Of a stretch of 64,000 nt of DNA, positions 30,408 through 38,717 are shown piece by piece (position 1 is the first letter of the stretch; each line of letters opens with the position of its first letter). The stretch covers positions 33,911 through 97,910 of the forward strand of contig CAIOSP010000054.1 in the NCBI GenBank assembly GCA_903861005.1, given 5' to 3'. The position numbers and the translations under genes are program-made. The stretch comes from an uncultured Pseudomonadota bacterium. Its GTDB lineage: Bacteria > Myxococcota_A > UBA796 > GCA-2862545. Under the pieces are notes generated by a model. That model was not told where the DNA came from, made no database searches, and was given only the letters and a program-made list of their open reading frames with translations.

Positions 30408-30829
30408 GGCGTCTCCAACAGGGCGTCGAGGGCGGCGGCGAAGCGCGCAGGGATGGGGGCGGCGCTGACCTTGCCGTCGACGCTGCGCGAGCAGACGGCG
30501 ACGACGTGGCCGGTGGCGCAAGGCTTGTCGTCGCCCTGGCGCTGGAAGGTGAACGCGTAGGTGATCGAGCGGGTGCTGCGCTTGCGGACCGAGATCGTGA
30601 CGTCGACCAGGTCCTCGAAGCGCAGCGGGCTCGCGTACTCGGCGTGCACGGCGACGCGCGGGAACAGGCGCTGGCCTTGCTCGTCGGTGGTGTGCACCGA
30701 CTCGCCGAGCGAGCGGAGGAGGGCGTGCTCGGTGTCCTCCATCCACACGAAGTAGCGGGTGAAGTGCATCAGGCCCGCGGCGTCCGTCTCGGAGAAGGCG
30801 ACCCGGCGTGTGATCGTGAAGCCGCTCAT
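30404..30829 (-). CDS. Acyl-CoA thioesterase, 4HBT hotdog family
   Basis: 141 aa. The hotdog-fold signature is FSETDAAGLMHFTRYFVWME, with the catalytic Asp in the D-x-x-G-x-x-H/Y-x-x-x-Y pattern of 4-hydroxybenzoyl-CoA thioesterase/YbgC proteins. The substrate would be an acyl-CoA. It is the first gene of a two-gene minus-strand unit; the aminopeptidase start overlaps its stop (ATGA). The functional link between the two is not obvious. Confidence 0.85.
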   Translation of the reverse strand: MSGFTITRRVAFSETDAAGLMHFTRYFVWMEDTEHALLRSLGESVHTTDEQGQRLFPRVAVHAEYASPLRFEDLVDVTISVRKRSTRSITYAFTFQRQGDDKPCATGHVVAVCSRSVDGKVSAAPIPARFAAALDALLETP

Positions 30830-30996
30830 CCGACTCTCGGTTTGGACCTGCCCGCTAGCACGCGCGGCGTCGGCGGGGCCGTACGGGGGACCGTGTGTCG
30901 CGGTGAATCCGCTGCAAACACGGGGCGCGTTGGGTGCGGGTGCTGGAAATCCACGGCATTTGACGGGTGTGGGTCGTCCTGCCTGGAGAGGTCGAG

Positions 30997-31989
30997 ATGT
31001 GGTTGTTGCTCATCGTGTCGGCGTTTGCGGGCTACGGCGACGCGGTGGACGGCCACCCCAGCCGCGGCGAGCGTGAGGTCCACCTGTGGACCAACGGCGT
31101 GCGCATCGCGCCCCGCGCCTACGCGGACGACTACGGGTACGGCGGTGGCAGCTGCTTTGACGACGCCAGCTTCACCGCTGAGCAGAAGAAGCCGCACGCG
31201 CCGCTTGCGTGGCACGACGGGCTCGCGGACATCGCGCGGCAGCACAGCGAGGACATGAGCGCCACCGACGCCAAGGACGGCGGCGGCAAGGGCAGCTCGC
31301 TCTCGCACAACAGCTCGGACGGCACGTCGTTCGCCAAGCGGGTCAAGCCCTACTACCCGGGCACCGCCTTGGGCGAGAACGTGGCGTTTGGCTTCACCTC
31401 TCCGTTCTCGGTGGTCATGGGCTGGATGTGCTCCGAGGGCCACCGGTCGAACATCATGGCGACGGAGTTCGTCGAGCTGGGCGTGGGCCAGGCCGACGTG
31501 TTCTGGACCCAGGACTTTGGCGGTCGCAGCGTCACCACGCGCACGCTGAACATGGGCGTGCACCTGGAGGACAGCCCCGCAGGTACGGTGACGCTGGCGG
31601 TGGACGCGTGGAGCCCGACCGACCCGGTGGTGGCCGTGCTGGACGGCGAGGCGCACGACATGGACGAGGCGCGCGTCGGCGACAGCGGCGGTGTCTACCA
31701 GATCGAGCTGCCGCTCGACGCGGGCTGCCACCTGTACTGGTTCGCGTCCGGCGCGGACCGCTTCCCCGAGGAGGGCGCCTACGGGTTTGGCGACTGCGCC
31801 TTCGACGACGAGGAGGCCGGCTGGGTGACCGCGGACGGGATCCACGCGCTCCTGCCCAACGCCGACCTGGACGGCGACGGCAAGCCGGACCACGCGGGCG
31901 GCGGCGGTGGCGGCTGCGCCCAGGCGCCCGTGTCCATGGGCTGGATCGGGCTGCTGGGGCTGCTGGCGGCGCGGCGGCGTCGGGCCTAG
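30997..31989 (+). CDS. Secreted CAP (SCP/PR-1)-domain protein with MYXO-CTERM-like tail
   Basis: 330 aa from the ATG at 30997, preceded by GGAGAGG; an in-frame GTG at 30967 lacks a site. A signal peptide (MWLLLIVSAFAGYG) is followed by a CAP domain: LAWHDGLADIARQHSEDMSA, ALGENVAFGF, CSEGHRSNIMATEFVELGVG and VFWTQDFGG carry the conserved His/Glu cavity residues. The C-terminus has a Gly-rich run, one Cys (GGGGGC), a hydrophobic helix and RRRRA. This fits a MYXO-CTERM sorting signal, in which the Cys is the processing and anchoring site. The protein is probably displayed on the cell surface. Confidence 0.88.
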   Translation: MWLLLIVSAFAGYGDAVDGHPSRGEREVHLWTNGVRIAPRAYADDYGYGGGSCFDDASFTAEQKKPHAPLAWHDGLADIARQHSEDMSATDAKDGGGKGSSLSHNSSDGTSFAKRVKPYYPGTALGENVAFGFTSPFSVVMGWMCSEGHRSNIMATEFVELGVGQADVFWTQDFGGRSVTTRTLNMGVHLEDSPAGTVTLAVDAWSPTDPVVAVLDGEAHDMDEARVGDSGGVYQIELPLDAGCHLYWFASGADRFPEEGAYGFGDCAFDDEEAGWVTADGIHALLPNADLDGDGKPDHAGGGGGGCAQAPVSMGWIGLLGLLAARRRRA

Positions 31990-32040
31990 CGAGCGGCGCG
32001 GCGGCCCCGGGGCACGCCGAAACGCCCGCCCGAATCGCGC

Positions 32041-32535
32041 TTAGCTGGCCTGCTGGGCGAGCCACTTGCGGCGCAGCGCCGCGGTGCCGTCCTGGGCCTT
32101 GGCGAGCGTGTCGGCCACGGCGGACTCCACCTTGCTGCCGACCATGAAGATGGCGCAGGTGACGTCGCCTTCCAGGATCTGCACGCAGCCGTCGGGCGTG
32201 GCCTCGACGCGCATGACGCCGGACGCCTTGATCTTGTCGGGCAGCACGGGCGGGACGACCTCCCAGCGGATCGTCATCTTGGCGTCGTCGATCTGGCTCT
32301 TCTGCTCGTACTGGACCTTGCTGGTGCCGAGCACGCTCGACACCGCCGCCGGCAGGACGATGTTGGAGGTGAAGCGCTGGCGGCGCACGCGCAGGGCGCC
32401 CTCCTGCTCCTCGGACAGGACCTCGCGCTGGATGCCCGACACACGCTGCAGCTCTGCGTCAAAGCCCGGGTCCCAGTAGGACTTCCAGTACGCTTCCGGG
32501 GTGCACGAGAACGGGTGGCGCATGGACAGCTTCAC
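32041..32535 (-). CDS. DUF2505-like (SRPBCC-fold) protein
   Basis: 164 aa from the GTG at 32535, which has GGAGG five bases upstream; a long upstream extension in this frame is a shadow of the MopE-like gene. RHPFSCTPEAYWKSYWDPGF at the start is typical of DUF2505, a START/SRPBCC-like family that binds hydrophobic ligands. The protein has no signal peptide, so it is probably cytoplasmic. Its role is unknown. It is divergent from the lipoprotein at 32812. Confidence 0.75.
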   Translation of the reverse strand: MKLSMRHPFSCTPEAYWKSYWDPGFDAELQRVSGIQREVLSEEQEGALRVRRQRFTSNIVLPAAVSSVLGTSKVQYEQKSQIDDAKMTIRWEVVPPVLPDKIKASGVMRVEATPDGCVQILEGDVTCAIFMVGSKVESAVADTLAKAQDGTAALRRKWLAQQAS

Positions 32536-32702
32536 GGATCCTCCGACGGGGACTGGGGTGTGGACGCGCAGCCCTAACCTCGGGCGTGGGGCGGTGGGCG
32601 CGCTGTCGCAGGCCGGACGTGGGCTCGACGTGGCCCGGCCCAAGCCGGTCGAAGGGGCGCCGCGCGCCTCGGGGTGTGGTCGTCTGGCCGGATCCAGCGG
32701 TC

Positions 32703-32736
32703 GATCCCGGGGGGAGGTCGCCTTCCCCCGGGGATC
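32703..32736. repeat. Long inverted repeat with a three-base loop
   Basis: Arms 32703-32717 (GATCCCGGGGGGAGG) and 32721-32736 (CCTTCCCCCGGGGATC) fold into a hairpin of about 16 pairs with a TCG loop, two G-T pairs and one bulge. It lies in the 276-bp gap between two divergent genes. There is no T-tract. It may be an mRNA leader structure or a protein-binding palindrome. Confidence 0.6.
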
Positions 32737-32811
32737 GTGGGAAACCCTAGACGGAATTGCTGCGAGGTGGGCGTCACCCGCGGTAGAGTGAGGCGACTCG
32801 GAGTTTGGGCC

Positions 32812-34446
32812 ATGAAGCCGGTTCAGTTGGGTGCGTGGGCGTTTGCGGCGGTCTCGTTGCTGGCGGGGTGTCAGGACACCATCGGCGGCGTGGAGCAGCG
32901 CTGCATTCTGAGCGTCGAGAACGAGGTCGTCACCTTCCCGACCGCCGCCGTGGGCGTGGCCACTGCGGTCACGGTCAAGGTCAGCGCCGCCTTCGCGGAC
33001 TGCAAGGTCACCACCGTCAACGTCAGCAACCAGGACGGCACGTACTTCTTCGCGTCCGACGTGGCGGTGGGCGACACCGACGCGGGCGACACGGACGCCG
33101 GGTCGTCGACCACAACCACCATCACCGTCCCGCGTGACGGCAGCGCCGAGGTCCCGCTGATCTACTACCCGCGCGTCGCGGGCTACCACACGGCGCTGGT
33201 CACCCTGGGCGTGGCCAACGGTCAGGCCACCAGCACCAACGTCGAGCTGCAGGTCCGCGCCCGCGCCGACGTGCCCGAGTTCGCGATCTACCCGTACTCG
33301 ATCGACTTTGGGGCCGTGGACGCCGGCGAGACGGGGCATGCGCTCGTCACCGTGCAGAACAAGAGCGACCTCGATCTGGTGATCGACGACTTCCTGTTCA
33401 GCGCGGAGGACGGTCAGACCACCACGTCTGAGCTGGGCAAGGTCACGGTCTTCCCGCACACCGTCCAGCCCAACTCGTCCGAGCAGCTGGAGATCACCTA
33501 CCGGCCGATCATCGTGCGGGCCATGCTGGCCAAGCTCGTGGTGCAGGTGGGCGGCCAGGTGGCGCAGGAGGTCCGTCTGCTCGCCAACGACTGCAACGGC
33601 CAGGGCGGCTCGGGCACGGCCTACGACCGCGACGAGGACGGCATCACCAGCTGCGCCGGCGACTGCGACGACAACGACGCGCTGGTCAAGCCGGGCGCCC
33701 AGGAGATCGCGGACGGCAAGGACAACGACTGCAACCTGCTGATCGACGACACCACCAAGGGCTACGACGACGACGGCGACGGCTACTGCGACCACCCGTC
33801 CACCTGCGCCGGCCTGGCGAAGCCCGGCGACTGCAACGACGGCGACCCGGCGGTGAACCCCGGCGTGACCGAGATCTGCCCGAGCTCCGACCCGCTGTGC
33901 TTCGACGGCATCGACAACGACTGCGACGGCACCGTGGACGGCGGCACCGAGGACCTGGACGGCGACGGCTACACCGAGGCCGCCGACGACTGCGACCCGA
34001 CCGACCCCGCGCGCTACCCGGGCAACCGCGAGGTCGCGGACGCCAAGGACAACGACTGCGACGGGCTGATCGACGAGGGCACCGTGCTCTACGACGACGA
34101 CGGCGACAGCTACTGCGAGGGCCTGGCGGGCACGTCGGGCTGCACCTACGGCACGGCCATCGGCGACTGCGACGACAGCGTCGACCCGACTGATTCGTCG
34201 AACCCTTTCCCGGGCGCCATCGTGAACCCGGGCGAGGTGGAGGTGCCGGACCGCATCGACAACAACTGCAACCGCAAGGTCGACGAGAACACGCCGTACG
34301 GCGACGACGACGGCGACGGGTTCACCGAGGCGGCCGCCGAGCCCTACAAGGACTGCAACGACGCGGACGCCGACATCGGCCCGCAGATGTTCGAGGTCCC
34401 GGGCAACGGCGTCGACGAGGACTGCGACCCGACGACCGGGCCCTGA
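32812..34446 (+). CDS. MopE-like Cys/Asp-repeat lipoprotein with ASH-type domain
   Basis: 544 aa from the ATG at 32812. MKPVQLGAWAFAAVSLLAGC is a lipoprotein signal (lipobox LAGC). A first beta domain carries a short DTD insertion (GDTDAGDTDAGSS). Next comes a domain like ASPM-SPD2-Hydin (YPYSIDFGAVDAGETGHALV). The C-terminal half holds repeated MopE-type metal-binding motifs: DGKDNDCNLLIDD, DGIDNDCDGTVDGG, DAKDNDCDGLIDEG and DRIDNNCNRKVDEN, alternating with DxDGDGY-type acidic loops. It is probably an outer-surface protein binding Ca2+ or Cu. The TAGAGT hexamer at 32784 may be a -10. Confidence 0.85.
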   Translation: MKPVQLGAWAFAAVSLLAGCQDTIGGVEQRCILSVENEVVTFPTAAVGVATAVTVKVSAAFADCKVTTVNVSNQDGTYFFASDVAVGDTDAGDTDAGSSTTTTITVPRDGSAEVPLIYYPRVAGYHTALVTLGVANGQATSTNVELQVRARADVPEFAIYPYSIDFGAVDAGETGHALVTVQNKSDLDLVIDDFLFSAEDGQTTTSELGKVTVFPHTVQPNSSEQLEITYRPIIVRAMLAKLVVQVGGQVAQEVRLLANDCNGQGGSGTAYDRDEDGITSCAGDCDDNDALVKPGAQEIADGKDNDCNLLIDDTTKGYDDDGDGYCDHPSTCAGLAKPGDCNDGDPAVNPGVTEICPSSDPLCFDGIDNDCDGTVDGGTEDLDGDGYTEAADDCDPTDPARYPGNREVADAKDNDCDGLIDEGTVLYDDDGDSYCEGLAGTSGCTYGTAIGDCDDSVDPTDSSNPFPGAIVNPGEVEVPDRIDNNCNRKVDENTPYGDDDGDGFTEAAAEPYKDCNDADADIGPQMFEVPGNGVDEDCDPTTGP

Positions 34447-34520
34447 CGGTCTGCGCGGCCGCGGCGCGGGTCGTTGGATCCGTGTCCATGGATCGAACGT
34501 CCCTGGAAGGGTGCGTCGGC

Positions 34521-34547
34521 TTGTCCGATAGGGGGCCCTTGTACAGT
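34521..34547 (+). promoter_or_regulatory. Possible promoter of the TPR-GGDEF gene
   Basis: TTGTCC (34521-34526) and TACAGT (34542-34547) are separated by 15 bases, which is short for sigma-70. The -10 is good. The implied leader to the GTG at 34630 is about 75 bases. Confidence 0.3.
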
Positions 34548-34629
34548 CCAACCCGTGAGGGACGGTCCGTACGGCGTCACCCCTAGTGCAGCGCTACGGG
34601 TTCTTGTTCCTGGGGAGGAACCCATTCTC

Positions 34630-36438
34630 GTGACTACCACGAACCCGCCGTGCGCGATCCACGAGGCGGACTGCGCTCCGCTTGCGGCGCCCTGGGTGGA
34701 GCTGCTGGCGCAGATCGCGGCGACCCACCCCACAGTGGCGGCCGTGTTCGGCGAGTACGAGGCGGCGTGCCGCGCGCGCGCGCCTGGCGCGGTCGGGGTC
34801 ACGCCTGGGCAACCGACGGTCTGCCTGGAAGAGCTTGCTCTAGCTGCGCAATTCGCCGGGGTGCGCGTCGACCCAGCGGCGGTGGGCGCGCTCGCCGACG
34901 CGCACCTGCGCCTCCTTGCGGGGCAGGCGCCGCCCCCCGCGCGCTGGCTCGCGGCCGAGGTCCTCGCGGCCGTCGCGCAGCTGCGCACCTCAGACCTCGA
35001 GTCCGCCCTCCCACGCCTGCTCAGCGCAGAGCGTCGCTGTCGCGAGCTGGGCCTGGATCAGCTGCTGCTGCTCACCCTGTCCGAGGTCGCGCGCGGCCTG
35101 TCGCAGAGCGGTGAGCCGCTGCGCGCGATCGAGCTGCTGCAAGAGGCCGTGGAGCTGGCGCGCGCGCGCGGCGACCTGCGCGCCGAAGCGATGAACCTGG
35201 GCAACCTGGGCTTTGTGTTCGGCGACCGGGACGACCCACAACAGTATGCGTCGTACACGCGCGAGGCGCTGGCGCTCCACGACCACTTTGACGACCCCTA
35301 CGGTCGCGCCATGGCCCACTGCAACCTGGGCGGCGCGCTGTCCCGGCTGCGCAAGATGGACGAGGCGGAGGCCAACTACCGCACCGCCCGCGCGCTCGCC
35401 GAGCGCTACGGCATGCGCTTTGTCGAGGCGCTATGCCTGGGTGGTGAGGGCGGTGTGTACTGCGAGCGCGGCGACTGGGAGAACGGTCGCGCGTCCTACG
35501 CCGCGAGCAACGACGTGCTCGCGGAGCTCGGGAACCGCTACCAAATCTGCCGTCACCACTACCTGTTGGGGCAGTACTTCCTGCGGGCCGACCGGCTCCC
35601 CGACGCGTCCGCGCTGCTCACGGCGGCGGTGGACGAAGGACGCAAGGGCGGTTTCGGCACCACGCTGTCGATGGCGCTCGAGTCGCTGTCGGTGGTGTGT
35701 GAGCGGAAGGGAAAGCACGAGCAGGCCCTGACGCACCTCCGCGAGCACCTCGCCACCCAGAAGCGCGTGGTCGAGACCGCGATGGAGGACCGCGTCCGCG
35801 CCGCCGAGCGCCGCGCCCACGCCGAGTCCGGCCGCCGCGAGGTCGAGTTCGAGCGCCGCCGCAGCGACGAGCTCCACCAGGTCAACCACGAGCTGCGCGC
35901 CGCTCTGGCCCGCCAGCGTGAGCTGCAGGCCGAGCTGCTCCGCGTGTCGCAGACCGACCCGCTCACCGACCTGTCCAACCGGCGTCACATGCGCGAGCTG
36001 CTCGACCGCGAGGTGCAACGCCTGTCGCGTCGGTACCGGCCGCTCTCGCTGCTGCTGATCGACGTCGACCACTTCAAGACCGTCAACGATCGCTACGGAC
36101 ACGACGTCGGCGACGAGGTGCTGGTCGAGTTGGGCGCGCGCCTGCGCTCGTCCGTGCGCACGATCGACCCCGTCGCTCGCTGGGGCGGCGAGGAGTTCTG
36201 CGTCGCGCTGTTCGAGACGGACGTCGGCGCCGCCTTGATCCCCGCGGAGCACGTTCGCGCCTGCATCGCCGAGGCGCCGTTCCGAACGCGGGTGGGCGAC
36301 CTCTCGCTGACCGTCAGCGTCGGCGTGGCGTCGCTCGCGCCGCAGTCGCTGGACATCGACGAGGCGCTGCGTCGCGCCGACCAGGCGCTCTACGCGGCCA
36401 AGGCTGCCGGTCGCAACTGCGTGGTCGCGGCGGACTAG
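34630..36438 (+). CDS. Diguanylate cyclase with TPR sensory region (TPR-GGDEF)
   Basis: 602 aa from the GTG at 34630 (GGGGAGG upstream, slightly distant); the frame is open back to 34474. Residues ~80-400 are TPR repeats (LRAIELLQEAVELARARGDL, LGNLGFVFGDRDDPQQYASY). A coiled coil (~400-440) leads into a GGDEF domain starting TDPLTDLSNRRHMRELL. The active-site GGEEF is at 519-523, and the inhibitory I-site R510-TID-513 stands exactly five residues before it. The enzyme would make cyclic-di-GMP from two GTP and be product-inhibited. There is no membrane segment, so the TPR part would sense a cytoplasmic partner. Confidence 0.93.
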   Translation: MTTTNPPCAIHEADCAPLAAPWVELLAQIAATHPTVAAVFGEYEAACRARAPGAVGVTPGQPTVCLEELALAAQFAGVRVDPAAVGALADAHLRLLAGQAPPPARWLAAEVLAAVAQLRTSDLESALPRLLSAERRCRELGLDQLLLLTLSEVARGLSQSGEPLRAIELLQEAVELARARGDLRAEAMNLGNLGFVFGDRDDPQQYASYTREALALHDHFDDPYGRAMAHCNLGGALSRLRKMDEAEANYRTARALAERYGMRFVEALCLGGEGGVYCERGDWENGRASYAASNDVLAELGNRYQICRHHYLLGQYFLRADRLPDASALLTAAVDEGRKGGFGTTLSMALESLSVVCERKGKHEQALTHLREHLATQKRVVETAMEDRVRAAERRAHAESGRREVEFERRRSDELHQVNHELRAALARQRELQAELLRVSQTDPLTDLSNRRHMRELLDREVQRLSRRYRPLSLLLIDVDHFKTVNDRYGHDVGDEVLVELGARLRSSVRTIDPVARWGGEEFCVALFETDVGAALIPAEHVRACIAEAPFRTRVGDLSLTVSVGVASLAPQSLDIDEALRRADQALYAAKAAGRNCVVAAD

Positions 36439-36502
36439 ACCCTCCGGAGCCGTTCGCGCCGTAGGACGCCATGGGCGCGACTCGGCGGGCCGAACGTGTC
36501 GG

Positions 36503-37330
36503 CTACCGCCGCGGCTTGAGCCTCGCGCGGCCCTCCTTGGGCGTCGCCATCACGTCGTCGAGGGTCTCGCCGGACGGCGGGCGCGGCGTGGTCGGCGTGT
36601 CGTCGGTGGGCGCGGCGAGGACGGCAGATGGCGGCGCGGCCGGGGGCGCGGTCGGGGCGGACGCGGCGTTCGTGGACGTCGGCGCGGACGGGCCTGCGCC
36701 CTGCGGCGTGGTCACGCCTGCGCCTTGCGGCCCGGACGGGCCTGCGCCCTGCGGGTTGGTCGGACCCGCGCCCTGCGTCGTATGCGCCGCGGACGCGCCC
36801 TCGGTGCGCGGCGTCGGCGGCGTGGAGCCCAGCCCCGCGGGCGTGCGTCGCACGGTGCCGCGCATGCGCCCGCTGGGGCTGTAGACCCGCTCTGGCGGCG
36901 GTGGGGTGGGGGGCGCGGCCGGGCGAGGCTTGGCCGCAGGCTTGGGCGCGGGCGGCGGCCCGGACTTGGCGGCGGGCAGCGAGCGGAAGCCCTCGGGGAT
37001 GAGCGCCTCGCCCTTGTTGCCGTCGCCGCGCTCCACCTTGCGGGGCGCGGTCTCGGCGGCGGCGCGGTCGATCCGGACGAAGCGCCCGTCGGCGTAGACG
37101 GTGCGGCGGGTGACCACGGCGCGCTCGGGGCCGACGAACGGGTCCTCTCCTGCGACGCGCATCCACAGGCGCTTGGAGCAGCCGACCGGGCGCCAGCCCA
37201 GGCGCGGCGCGGCCAGGCGGTCCCACATCGGCTCGCCCAGGACGCCGCGCGTGGGCAGGGTCCCGGCCTTCACCAGATCACGGACCCGGGGCTCGTCGGC
37301 GGGCGGCTCCGCTTCATCCTCGTCCCACAT
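36503..37330 (-). CDS. Pro/Ala-rich protein with QGAGP repeats, unknown function
   Basis: 275 aa from the ATG at 37330. Residues ~1-110 are an ordered acidic-to-basic region with several Trp (MWDEDEAEPPADEPRVRDL, RLGWRPVGCSKRLWMRVAGE). The C-terminal half is low-complexity Pro/Ala, with four repeats of the form QGAGPxxP at residues ~180-215. No signal peptide or catalytic motif is seen. It is divergent from tyrS with 63 bases between. The open frame upstream of 37330 is the shadow of tyrS. I cannot name a family. Confidence 0.6.
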   Translation of the reverse strand: MWDEDEAEPPADEPRVRDLVKAGTLPTRGVLGEPMWDRLAAPRLGWRPVGCSKRLWMRVAGEDPFVGPERAVVTRRTVYADGRFVRIDRAAAETAPRKVERGDGNKGEALIPEGFRSLPAAKSGPPPAPKPAAKPRPAAPPTPPPPERVYSPSGRMRGTVRRTPAGLGSTPPTPRTEGASAAHTTQGAGPTNPQGAGPSGPQGAGVTTPQGAGPSAPTSTNAASAPTAPPAAPPSAVLAAPTDDTPTTPRPPSGETLDDVMATPKEGRARLKPRR

Positions 37331-37393
37331 CGATCCGCCCCCCACGTTGCGACGGTCGCGCGGTGAATGTACGGGGGCGGCCCCGGAGGCGCA

Positions 37394-38617
37394 ATGCACG
37401 TCCTCGACGAGCTTGAATGGCGTGGTTTCATCAAGCAGTGCTCTGACCTGGCCGCGCTGCGCGAAGCCATGGACAAGGGCCCTGTCACGGTCTACTGCGG
37501 CTTTGATCCCACCGCTTCGTCGCTGCACGTGGGCAACATGGTGCCCGCGCTCGTGCTCGCGCACCTGCAGCGCGCGGGGCACCGCGTGGTCGCCGTGGTC
37601 GGCGGCGGCACCGGCATGGTCGGCGATCCGTCCGGCAAGACCGAGGCGCGCATGCTGCTCACGCCTGAGGTCATCCAGGGCAACCTGGAGGCCCAGCAGC
37701 GCCAGCTCTCGCGCTTGCTGGACTTCTCCTCGCCCGACCGCGGCCTGATGGTCAACAACGCCGACTGGCTGCTGGGCCTTGGCTACATCGAGTTCCTCCG
37801 CGAGATCGGGTCGTGCTTCTCGGTGAACAAGATGCTCACCGCCGAGGGCTACCGGCAGCGCATGGAGAAGGGCCTGTCGTTCTTGGAGTTCAACTACCAG
37901 CTGCTCCAGGCCTACGACTTCCTGGTGCTCAACCAGAAGTTCGGCTGCACGCTGCAGATCGGCGGCGACGACCAGTGGGGCAACATCCTCGCCGGCGTGG
38001 ACCTCATCCGCCGCAAGCAGGCTTCGCAGGCGTTTGCGCTGACCCAGCCGCTGCTGCTGACGTCCAGCGGCCAGAAGATGGGCAAGACCCACGCGGGCGC
38101 CGTGTGGATCGACGCCAACCGCATGTCGCCGTTCGACTTCTTCCAGTACTGGGTGAACACCGACGACCGCGACGTGGTGCGCTTCCTCAAGCTCTACACC
38201 TTCCTGTCCGCCGAGCGCATCGCCGAGCTGGAGCAGCTCCAGGGCGCCGACATCCGGCTGGCCAAGGGCGTGCTCGCCTGGGAGATCACCGCGCTGCTGC
38301 ACGGCGAGGCCGCCGCGAACGAGGCGCGCGACGCCGCCGTGGCCATGGTGGCGGGTGCGGCCACCGACGACCTGCCCACCTTCTCGGTGGCCGAGGACGC
38401 GTTGCAGCTTGGGATGCCGATCTTCGCGATCCTCGCCGACTCGGGCATCGCCAAGAGCCGCTCCGAGGGCCGCCGCCTGATCCAGGGCGGCGCGGTGCGC
38501 GTCGGCAACGACAAGGTCTCCGATCCAGACGCCGTGCTCCGCTCGGAACAGGTGGATGCATCGGGGATCGTGGTCCGCGTGGGCAAGAAGCACGCCGTCC
38601 GCGTGGTCCGATCGTAA
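37394..38617 (+). CDS. tyrS: Tyrosyl-tRNA synthetase
   Basis: 407 aa from the ATG at 37394, which has GGAGG upstream; nine further codons in frame lack a site. It attaches tyrosine to tRNA-Tyr. The class I motifs are FDPTASSLHVGNMVP (HIGH equivalent) and KMGKTHAGA (KMSKS equivalent). QIGGDDQWGNI forms the tyrosine/ATP pocket. The C-terminal S4 RNA-binding domain is SRSEGRRLIQGGAVRVGNDK. Length is normal for the bacterial TyrS. Confidence 0.97.
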   Translation: MHVLDELEWRGFIKQCSDLAALREAMDKGPVTVYCGFDPTASSLHVGNMVPALVLAHLQRAGHRVVAVVGGGTGMVGDPSGKTEARMLLTPEVIQGNLEAQQRQLSRLLDFSSPDRGLMVNNADWLLGLGYIEFLREIGSCFSVNKMLTAEGYRQRMEKGLSFLEFNYQLLQAYDFLVLNQKFGCTLQIGGDDQWGNILAGVDLIRRKQASQAFALTQPLLLTSSGQKMGKTHAGAVWIDANRMSPFDFFQYWVNTDDRDVVRFLKLYTFLSAERIAELEQLQGADIRLAKGVLAWEITALLHGEAAANEARDAAVAMVAGAATDDLPTFSVAEDALQLGMPIFAILADSGIAKSRSEGRRLIQGGAVRVGNDKVSDPDAVLRSEQVDASGIVVRVGKKHAVRVVRS

Positions 38618-38635
38618 CAATTCCGTAGGGGCCCG

Positions 38636-38664
38636 TTCCTTTCCGGACGAAAAACGGGTAGAGT
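38636..38664 (+). promoter_or_regulatory. Possible promoter of the thioredoxin-like lipoprotein gene
   Basis: TAGAGT at 38659-38664 follows an A-rich patch and lies 53 bases before the ATG. The matching -35 position (TTCCTT, 38636-38641, 17-base spacer) is poor. Confidence 0.3.
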
Positions 38665-38717
38665 AAGGGGCGATTTTACTGGCCGGGACGTTCGGCCGCC
38701 TTCCCTCAGGAGCCTAC

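Noticed and set aside
26772..30560. A 1262-codon open frame on the plus strand opposite the aminopeptidase
   Set aside because: The minus strand has an M1 peptidase with a complete HEXXH-x18-E. The opposite frame is a GC-rich shadow.
32536..34551. Upstream extension of the DUF2505 frame
   Set aside because: The extension covers the MopE-like lipoprotein on the opposite strand, and a GTG with a perfect ribosome site lies at 32535.
36503..38620. Long minus-strand frame across tyrS
   Set aside because: Beyond 37330 it is only the shadow of tyrS; the real protein is the shorter Pro/Ala-rich one.
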